From Acidimicrobiaceae bacterium (lineage in GTDB: Bacteria; Actinomycetota; Acidimicrobiia; Acidimicrobiales; RAAP-2): DNA of 37,824 bases. Under the pieces are notes generated by a model. It saw only the letters and a list, made by a program, of their open reading frames with translations. It was not told where the DNA came from and ran no database searches. The stretch is taken from positions 1-37,824 of the forward strand of contig CANGMP010000009.1 in NCBI GenBank assembly GCA_947455165.1, written 5' to 3'. This document shows positions 31,950 through 37,824 of this stretch, piece by piece. The position numbers and the translations under genes were made by a program. How positions within the stretch are numbered: position 1 is the first letter of the stretch; every line of letters starts with the position of its first letter.

Positions 31950-33353
31950 ATGACTCCATCCCCTTGGCTCGGTGACGCCGCATCACTCGTTGATGCATTT
32001 CGAAACGGAACAATCTCCCCTCTCGAAGCTCTCGAAGAGTCACTTGGAGCCATTGAACAGTCCGACCTCAATGCCATCGCATACCTCGACGCCGACGCGG
32101 CCCGCGAGGCTGCTCGTGCAGCCATTACGTCACTCCCCTTTGGCGGCGTTCCGATGGGCATCAAGGAGCTTGAGGAAGTCAACGGCTGGCCCCAGACAGA
32201 GGCGTCGCTGATATTTGCCGATCGCGTCGCGACGAACGACAGCCTTCAGGTCCAACGACTCCGTGAGGCCGGAGCAATCATTGCCGCCCAGACCACGGCC
32301 TCGGAGTTCGGCGGAATCAACTGCACGAGAACCAAGCTGCACGGAGCCACGCATAACCCGTGGATGCACGGTCGCACACCAGGAGGCTCTTCGGGCGGGT
32401 CGGCGGCTGCGGTCGCTGGAGGACTCTTGCCAATTGCCTCTGGTGGTGATGGTGGTGGATCAATCAGGATTCCCGCTGGCTTCACGGGGCTCCTCGGACT
32501 GAAGGGCACGTTCGGTCGGATTCCCCGGGGGCCGCACGCCATGCACCCACCCCTGACGGTCAATTTGGGCTGCTTGGCTCGTTCGGTGCGTGACACGGCG
32601 CGCTGGTTCGATGTCTGCAATGGCTTCAGCCCGTACGACACGCTGAGCTTGCCGAAGGTTGGCAACTGGGAGCGAGACCTCGGCACGTTCGATCTTCGCA
32701 ACAAGCGCGTGGCCGTGGTCTTCGATCTTGGTAGTGCGGTCGTCGGACCGAAGCAGATTGCCGTGTTGCAAGAGACGGTCGACTTCTTGCTCCGTGAAGC
32801 CCAGCTCCAGCAGGTCGATGTCCACATTGCTTTTCCGCAAGGAGGCCTGGAGTGGGCCATGTCGAATCTCATCGGTCTCGCCGGCGAGCTCGGTGACCGC
32901 TACCCCGCCTGCGAAGGCGACCTCACCAGCGAGATTCAACTCGGCATGCGACTCGCTCAAAACTTGACGATTCAAAGTGCCGGTGCGACCGAACTCTTCC
33001 GAGCCGAGATGAACTTCCAGATGGCCGAAATCTTCAGCCAGACCGACTTCATCATCTGCGCAACCAATCCCGACGTGGCCTTCGCCGCCGAGGGACCAAT
33101 GGCCACCACCGTCGAGGGCGTGGACCTAATGAAGGAGTATGGATTCAACCGGGCCATTGGTAACAACGGTGCGCTGACGATTCCAGCGAATCTCACTGGC
33201 GTGCCGGCCATCTCAATTCCGGCCGGACAGGTAAACGGTCTACCCGTCGGTCTGCAGATCATCGGTCGACACCACGAAGAGCAGTTGTTGCTCGACCTGG
33301 CACTGCTCGTCGAACGCGGACGACCCTGGAGTCTCACCGCGCCGGCCAACTAG
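31950..33353 (+). CDS. amidase-signature family amidohydrolase
   Basis: A 467-residue amidase. The catalytic Lys lies in MGIKELEEV, and the signature GGSSGGSAAAVAGGLLPIASG followed by GDGGGSIRIPA supplies the cis-Ser and the nucleophile Ser; the second motif has Gly where DTGGS is more usual. It should hydrolyse a carboxamide to acid and ammonia, but members range from GatA to aryl-amide hydrolases. No gatB or gatC lies nearby, so GatA is unlikely. The ATG at 31950 fits the TACGCT box; a 25-residue upstream extension would overlap the second crcB gene. The TAG overlaps the convergent permease stop. Confidence 0.9.
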   Translation: MTPSPWLGDAASLVDAFRNGTISPLEALEESLGAIEQSDLNAIAYLDADAAREAARAAITSLPFGGVPMGIKELEEVNGWPQTEASLIFADRVATNDSLQVQRLREAGAIIAAQTTASEFGGINCTRTKLHGATHNPWMHGRTPGGSSGGSAAAVAGGLLPIASGGDGGGSIRIPAGFTGLLGLKGTFGRIPRGPHAMHPPLTVNLGCLARSVRDTARWFDVCNGFSPYDTLSLPKVGNWERDLGTFDLRNKRVAVVFDLGSAVVGPKQIAVLQETVDFLLREAQLQQVDVHIAFPQGGLEWAMSNLIGLAGELGDRYPACEGDLTSEIQLGMRLAQNLTIQSAGATELFRAEMNFQMAEIFSQTDFIICATNPDVAFAAEGPMATTVEGVDLMKEYGFNRAIGNNGALTIPANLTGVPAISIPAGQVNGLPVGLQIIGRHHEEQLLLDLALLVERGRPWSLTAPAN

Positions 33354-34630
33354 TTCGAACGGTTCGCTACAGCTTTCGAAACAGCAACTGCCCCACCGGC
33401 AATCGCGACGCCAAAGAGTCCAACAATCCACGACTGCGACCAGGTCGATGTCGTTGTGTCGTGCCAGAGATAACCAAAGGCAGCCACGCTCAGACCCACC
33501 AGGCCCACCACGGGCGGGACGAACTCCATGCCGTTGAGTTTGTTGTCAACGACCAGCCTGATGGCCCGTACGCAGCCGAACCCCAGTCCAAGGGCCGTCG
33601 TGAATCCCGCAACGGCCGCGAGGTTTAAGAACGGCGTCATCGCTGCGTAGGTATGCGTTTGCTCGTCAAGTCGCAGGTCCGATGCCACCAGCATCGACAG
33701 AACAATTGGCAGCCACATAAACAGGCCGACCGTGCTGGCGCGATACGCCGTGGTCATCCCGATGCCCTCAAGGCGGCGAGCGAACAGGTAGGCAAAGAGG
33801 AGTGACATTCCGGCGCACGAGAAAAACACGACAAGGGTCGTGACCGAGCTAAGCGCACTCGATACGTACGAACCGACCAGGGATGGCGCATCGATTGGCA
33901 AGTACGGCGTCCCGTCGGTTCCGGCCACTCCGGCGTACTGCAGAAAGATCAAAACGAGACCAACGATGATCAGCCCCGCTCGAGAAAAACGTCGGTCCTC
34001 TTCGAGTAGTTCAACGCGTCGCGTCACGAGCGCTTCAGTGCCAAAGTAAAACGGCGTGACGATAGCGAGTCCGGCGACGACGCCACGCCACGACGCACCC
34101 TTGAGTGTGAAAAAAGACAACTGGTTACCGTGAAAACCACCTTGAACCAGCACGCCACCAACGAGGAGGAGCGAGAAACCCATCGCCACGATCGCGATAC
34201 CTCCCAACGCCACGAGAAGAGCGCGACTGCGCAGGGTTGCGAGCGGCACGGCCACGAGAACAACCGCCAGTGCCACCATCCACCAAGAAAGGATGAATGA
34301 GGAGCCGACCGAGGAACCCGAGGAAACCCTGTAACCACTCGATGCAGTGATTTGGGGCGAAAAGAACCCGGCGGCCAACGGCGCGCTGGCCGCTAACAGG
34401 CCGTAGCCGGCGGTGAGGAGTAGTTCGGATGGCGATGCGAAGTTGACACTTCCGTGTGTGCGAAGGAGCCGCTGCGAGCTCAGCGCACCGAGCGCCGCGA
34501 GCAGACCAAGCGCCATAACCAGAACGCTGGCTCCGGTGGCTCGACCGGCCAGGAACTGGCCGATGGACGAGAAGTTAAAGAGCAGTCCCCCGCCGGCAAC
34601 CAGCGCGACGGACGAGAGTCGCTTACTCAC
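33350..34630 (-). CDS. APC-superfamily amino acid permease-like protein
   Basis: A 426-residue, very hydrophobic protein with about 11-12 predicted spans. The first span has the Gly-rich break LVAGGGLLFNFSSIG, and PFYFGTEALVTRRVELLEED lies mid-protein, as in amino acid/polyamine permeases. The substrate is unknown. The gene directly upstream is a gamma-glutamyl amide hydrolase (PuuD-like), which suggests a gamma-glutamyl, GABA or polyamine-related substrate. The GTG at 34628-34630 overlaps the TGA of that gene (GTGA); an in-frame start 84 bases upstream would sit inside it and add a basic, non-family extension. Confidence 0.78.
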   Translation of the reverse strand: MSKRLSSVALVAGGGLLFNFSSIGQFLAGRATGASVLVMALGLLAALGALSSQRLLRTHGSVNFASPSELLLTAGYGLLAASAPLAAGFFSPQITASSGYRVSSGSSVGSSFILSWWMVALAVVLVAVPLATLRSRALLVALGGIAIVAMGFSLLLVGGVLVQGGFHGNQLSFFTLKGASWRGVVAGLAIVTPFYFGTEALVTRRVELLEEDRRFSRAGLIIVGLVLIFLQYAGVAGTDGTPYLPIDAPSLVGSYVSSALSSVTTLVVFFSCAGMSLLFAYLFARRLEGIGMTTAYRASTVGLFMWLPIVLSMLVASDLRLDEQTHTYAAMTPFLNLAAVAGFTTALGLGFGCVRAIRLVVDNKLNGMEFVPPVVGLVGLSVAAFGYLWHDTTTSTWSQSWIVGLFGVAIAGGAVAVSKAVANRSN

Positions 34631-35355
34631 GACCGGGCCGCCCGAAACTCTGAAGCGCGTTCGACGAGCCAGAAAAAGACCGGGTCCGGTCCCCCGAGCA
34701 TTTCGGGGTGCCACTGAACGCCGAGGACATCCTGACCCGGTAGCTCGATGGCTTCAGCTACCCCGTCGGGGGCGGTGGCGGTAACGACGAGGCCCTCGCC
34801 GATTTGAAGCAGAGTCTGGTGGTGCAATGAGTTCACTCCGGTCTCGACTCCAACTAGCGAAGCAATCAAGGAGCCGGGGATACACGAAACCTTGTGGGCA
34901 ATCGTCTGTCCGGGCTGGGCCCAGTTGGGGTGACCCGAACCTTCCTCGAGGCCGACGTGTTGGCGGAGGGATCCGCCGAGCGCAACGTTGGTCAGTTGAG
35001 CGCCTCGGCAGATACCGAGAATGGGCATGCCACACGATCGAGCGGCGTGAAAGAGACTGAGTTCAAATTCATCTCGCCCGTCGTCGGTGGCACCGAGCCG
35101 TTCGGAGGCAGTCTCGCCGTACCGTGCGGGGTTGATGTCGGCTCCACCGCTCAGGACCAACCCATCAAGGTTCTCAATGAGATCTTCAGCCCGCGCGTCA
35201 CGGGTCAGCTGAAACGGCACTCCCCCAGCTCCGGTGATCGACTGGGCGTAGTCGGAGAAGTAGATATCCACGTCTTGGTGCCCAAGACCCGTTCCGCCAG
35301 CGCCCAAGGCGGCCGCCGAAGCCCGGCGGCCCGTGAGTCCAATTCGCGGCTTCAT
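34627..35355 (-). CDS. gamma-glutamyl-gamma-aminobutyrate hydrolase family (PuuD-like) amidotransferase
   Basis: A 242-residue class I glutamine amidotransferase fold. The nucleophile Cys116 lies in GICRGAQ, and His216 with Glu218 in QWHPEM complete the triad; SGGADINPARYG near residue 70 is typical of the PuuD branch. Family members cut gamma-glutamyl amides such as gamma-glutamyl-GABA in putrescine breakdown. The other puu genes are absent here. It lies 38 bases downstream of gcvPB but has its own TANNNT box 6 bases before the ATG, and it overlaps the permease gene. Confidence 0.87.
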   Translation of the reverse strand: MKPRIGLTGRRASAAALGAGGTGLGHQDVDIYFSDYAQSITGAGGVPFQLTRDARAEDLIENLDGLVLSGGADINPARYGETASERLGATDDGRDEFELSLFHAARSCGMPILGICRGAQLTNVALGGSLRQHVGLEEGSGHPNWAQPGQTIAHKVSCIPGSLIASLVGVETGVNSLHHQTLLQIGEGLVVTATAPDGVAEAIELPGQDVLGVQWHPEMLGGPDPVFFWLVERASEFRAARS

Positions 35356-35361
35356 AAGCCA

Positions 35362-35367
35362 AGTGTA
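35362..35367 (-). promoter_or_regulatory. -10 box for leaderless puuD-like gene
   Basis: On the minus strand TACACT is followed by exactly 6 bases and the ATG at 35355, inside the 38-base gap after gcvPB. Confidence 0.55.
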
Positions 35368-35393
35368 GGAGTGAGCTCTACGGCAAACCGGTG

Positions 35394-36908
35394 TTAGCGC
35401 TGCGCAGCGTCCTCCGTCGGAATGAGTTGACGGGCAGCACGCGCCTCGTCGACTCGAGAGACCGGCGTGGCCGTTGGAGCATTACGGACAAGGTCTGGCG
35501 TTGTGGCCGCCTCGATCGCAATCTCCTCCAGGGCCTGGGCCATGGCTTCGAGCGTCTGCAGCGACTCAGTCTCGGTCGGCTCAAACATCAGAGCCTCGTC
35601 AACAATGAGCGGGAAGTAGACGGTCGGGGCGTGGAAACCCTTCTCCATAAGTCGCTTCGCGAGATCGAGCGCCTTGACGCTGTGATCGTGCTTAAAGCCC
35701 GATGCGGTGAGCACGCACTCGTGCATGCAGGGACGGTCGTAGGCCGCCGGTAGTACCGCGCTCAGTCGCTGGCGGAGCCAGTTGGCGTTGAGCACGGCGT
35801 GTTGCGCAACTCGAGTAAGTCCGTCGCCACCGTGCACATCGATGTACGCCAGAGCGCGAGCGAGCACCATGGCGTTGCCGTGCCAGCCGTGCACACGACC
35901 GATGGAGCTGGCGGGCTTCACCCAGCCGTACGTGCCGTCGGCCAACTTGGTGGCCTTTGGTCCGGGGAGGTACTCAGCCAAACGGGCCGCCACCGCAACG
36001 GGTCCGGCTCCGGGACCGCCACCGCCGTGGGGCGTAGCGAAGGTCTTGTGCAGGTTCATGTGAACAATGTCAAAACCCATGTCGCCGGGGCGAACAACAC
36101 CCAAAATGGCGTTCAGGTTGGCACCGTCGTAGTACAGCAGTCCACCAACATCGTGGACGGCCGCGGCGATCTCGGTGATCTCTTCTTCGAAGAGGCCGAC
36201 GGTGTTGGGGTTGGTCAGCATGATTCCGGCCACATCGGGTCCCAGGACACTCTTCAACGCTTCGAGGTCAACGAGTCCACGGTCGTCCGACGGAATGGTC
36301 GTGACTTCGTAGCCACCGAGCGTCACTGACGCGGGGTTGGTGCCGTGCGCCGAGTCGGGAATGATGATGCGCTTGCGCACATCCCCGCGAGCTTCGTGGT
36401 ACGCGCGCATGAGCAGCAGACCAGTGAGCTCGCCAGCGGCACCGGCTGCAGGCTGCAGCGTGGCGGCGGCCATGCCGGTCACTTCGCAGAGCTTCTCTTC
36501 GAGGTCAACCATGAGACGAATCCAACCCTGGGTGAGCGCCGCCGGAGCGCCGGGGTGCACCGAGTTGAGTCCGGGGTCTGCGGCCACGGCGTCACAGAAC
36601 TTCGGGTTGTACTTCATGGTGCAACTACCGAGCGGGTATGCACCGAGGTCAACGGCGAACTGACGGTGGCTCAGGCGCGTGAAGTGGGCCACGAGGTCCC
36701 GTTCAGAAACTTCGGCCAGCGGAACAACCTGTTCGTTCAAGTGAGCAGCGGGGACAAGATCGTGCAGCGGCGTGGCGGGTACGTGGGTGCTTCGCAGTTG
36801 GTAGGCCGTGCGTCCCGCAACCGACATCTCAAAGATTGTCGGTTCAGTTCCGTTGCCAAGAAGTGGGGCCGATGACGCACGACCGCCGGGTTGAGCCTTC
36901 GTTACCAT
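35394..36908 (-). CDS. gcvPB: glycine dehydrogenase (decarboxylating) subunit 2
   Basis: A 504-residue PLP enzyme of normal length for the split P-protein. The Schiff-base lysine is K288 in HMNLHKTFATPHGGGGPG, followed by the Gly-rich loop typical of P-proteins. With GcvPA it decarboxylates glycine and loads the aminomethyl group on the lipoyl arm of GcvH. The ATG lies 2 bases after the gcvPA stop, so the two subunits are cotranslated. The last 30 residues are a variable Ala/Arg-rich tail. gcvT and gcvH are not in the window. Confidence 0.95.
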   Translation of the reverse strand: MVTKAQPGGRASSAPLLGNGTEPTIFEMSVAGRTAYQLRSTHVPATPLHDLVPAAHLNEQVVPLAEVSERDLVAHFTRLSHRQFAVDLGAYPLGSCTMKYNPKFCDAVAADPGLNSVHPGAPAALTQGWIRLMVDLEEKLCEVTGMAAATLQPAAGAAGELTGLLLMRAYHEARGDVRKRIIIPDSAHGTNPASVTLGGYEVTTIPSDDRGLVDLEALKSVLGPDVAGIMLTNPNTVGLFEEEITEIAAAVHDVGGLLYYDGANLNAILGVVRPGDMGFDIVHMNLHKTFATPHGGGGPGAGPVAVAARLAEYLPGPKATKLADGTYGWVKPASSIGRVHGWHGNAMVLARALAYIDVHGGDGLTRVAQHAVLNANWLRQRLSAVLPAAYDRPCMHECVLTASGFKHDHSVKALDLAKRLMEKGFHAPTVYFPLIVDEALMFEPTETESLQTLEAMAQALEEIAIEAATTPDLVRNAPTATPVSRVDEARAARQLIPTEDAAQR

Positions 36909-36910
36909 CT

Positions 36911-37824
36911 CTACTTCACCGCCTTGGCGAGAGCCGCCACGTAGTTGTCAATCTCACTCTTCGTCCGCTTTTCGGTTACCGAAATAAGCAACGTGTGTTC
37001 GGGTGACTCGAGCGAAGGATCGCTGACACCAGCGAGAGAGTTCGCGGAGAGGCCACCGAAGAAACCACCCTCAACCAGTCGCTCCAACACGAGGTCGGCG
37101 GGCGCTGACGTGCGAATCGCAAATTCACGGAAGAAGGGTCGGTCAGACACGGCCGAAACACCATCCAGCGCCACAATCTGATCGTGGGCGTAATGCGCCC
37201 CTTGGGCGCAACGAGTTGCTACCTCACGCAGCCCGTGGGTGCCGAGGTAGCTGAGTTGCACGGCAGCCGTTACGGCCATCAGCGTCTGGTTCGTACAGAC
37301 ATTCGACGTCGCCTTTTCGCGACGGATGTCCTGTTCGCGAGCTCGAAGCGTCGTCACGAAGGCCCGACGCCCCTCAGTGTCAACCGTCTCGCCCACGAGA
37401 CGACCGGGAAGGCGGCGAATTTGAGCTTCGGTGCACGCAAAAAGTCCAAGGTACGGACCACCGAACGAGAGCGGGGTGCCGAAGGGCTGACCCTCGCCGA
37501 CGTAGATGTCGGCGCCCCACTGCCCCGCCGTCTTGAGCACACCAGCGGCCACGGGGTCGCCGCAGACAATAAAGAGTGCATCGTTGGCTTCTGCGAACGC
37601 TTTGGCGTCGCTCAAGTCTTCGAGGTATCCGAGATAGTTCGGGTACGTCGCCACGATCGCCGCGGCGTTCGTCATATCCACTGCTCCCCAGTTGGTCACA
37701 CCATTTACGAGCGGCGCAATGACCAACTCGTGGCCAGTGCCCTGTGCAAATGTGCGAACCGTCTCGCGCCAGTGGGGGTGCACGCCGGCCGAAATCACCA
37801 TCTTGCTGCGACCAGTTGAACCAC
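36911..37824 (-). CDS. gcvPA: glycine dehydrogenase (decarboxylating) subunit 1, C-terminal part (cut by window end)
   Basis: The reading frame is open from its TAG at 36911-36913 to the right edge, giving 303 whole codons of a subunit normally about 440-450 residues long; the start lies beyond 37824. Residues just inside the edge read GSTGRSKMVISAGVHPHWRE, matching the TGR-K-VHP region of GcvPA, so the Met at 37799-37801 is internal. The FGGPYLGLFAC and RLPGRLVGET stretches further on are strong family marks. It pairs with gcvPB 2 bases downstream. Confidence 0.93.
   Translation of the reverse strand, partial: GSTGRSKMVISAGVHPHWRETVRTFAQGTGHELVIAPLVNGVTNWGAVDMTNAAAIVATYPNYLGYLEDLSDAKAFAEANDALFIVCGDPVAAGVLKTAGQWGADIYVGEGQPFGTPLSFGGPYLGLFACTEAQIRRLPGRLVGETVDTEGRRAFVTTLRAREQDIRREKATSNVCTNQTLMAVTAAVQLSYLGTHGLREVATRCAQGAHYAHDQIVALDGVSAVSDRPFFREFAIRTSAPADLVLERLVEGGFFGGLSANSLAGVSDPSLESPEHTLLISVTEKRTKSEIDNYVAALAKAVK

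Noticed and set aside
1..37824. Mobile elements, prophage genes or CRISPR arrays
   Set aside because: No transposase, integrase, spaced direct repeats or terminal inverted repeats were seen, and the gene content looks like ordinary core genome.

Overview
The window is a gene-dense, moderately GC-rich chromosomal segment from an actinobacterium, with no mobile elements, CRISPR arrays or RNA genes recognised. A complete Pup-proteasome locus (arc, dop, pup, prcB, prcA, pafA), a fused F420 enzyme (fbiC), a DUF4193-like acidic protein and the arrangement pafA ... tatA-tatC-helY all point to Actinobacteria. The class Acidimicrobiia is my best guess, made by inference and not provable from this sequence alone. 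No gap between genes exceeds about 175 bases.

Layout. 1-2183 (+): 3' end of the glutamate synthase small subunit, an acyl-CoA ligase and a small helical protein. 2180-9873 (-): a central-carbon operon tkt-tal-pgi followed by fbiC and a LOG-family phosphoribohydrolase, nearly all overlapping or nearly abutting. 9935-11849 (+): a hotdog thioesterase, three small proteins with hydrophobic segments (one of only 57 residues) and the tRNA m1A58 methyltransferase. 11846-12082 (-): a ferredoxin. 12188-18497 (+): the pupylation and proteasome module. 18534-24134 (+): signal peptidase I, TatA/B, TatC, a Ski2-like helicase and a 534-residue tandem ThyX-like protein. 24221-25462 (+): DUF4193-like protein, a helical protein and a GNAT-like protein. 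25422-26648 (-): an unusual Arg/Gly-rich protein. 26747-27964 (+): an HtrA-type membrane-anchored protease. 27961-30946 (-): SDR dehydrogenase, Baeyer-Villiger-type monooxygenase and two small proteins. 31118-33353 (+): a pair of CrcB/Fluc fluoride channel subunits and an amidase. 33350-37824 (-): split glycine decarboxylase (gcvPA, gcvPB), a PuuD-like amidotransferase and an APC-type permease.

How the genes work together. ARC, PrcA and PrcB form the proteasome. PafA attaches Pup to substrates; Dop activates Pup and removes it again. LepB and the Tat proteins serve export. Transketolase, transaldolase and phosphoglucose isomerase form the non-oxidative sugar-phosphate module; FbiC makes the F420 chromophore.

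Two genome-wide habits are visible. First, most genes that begin a transcription unit carry a TANNNT box six or seven bases before the start codon, the mark of leaderless transcription, whereas many operon-internal genes use Shine-Dalgarno sites or 4-base overlaps. Second, four of five convergent gene pairs overlap by exactly four bases through their stop codons.

The most unusual single gene is the tandem ThyX-like protein, whose two halves have lost complementary parts of the ThyX active-site motif.
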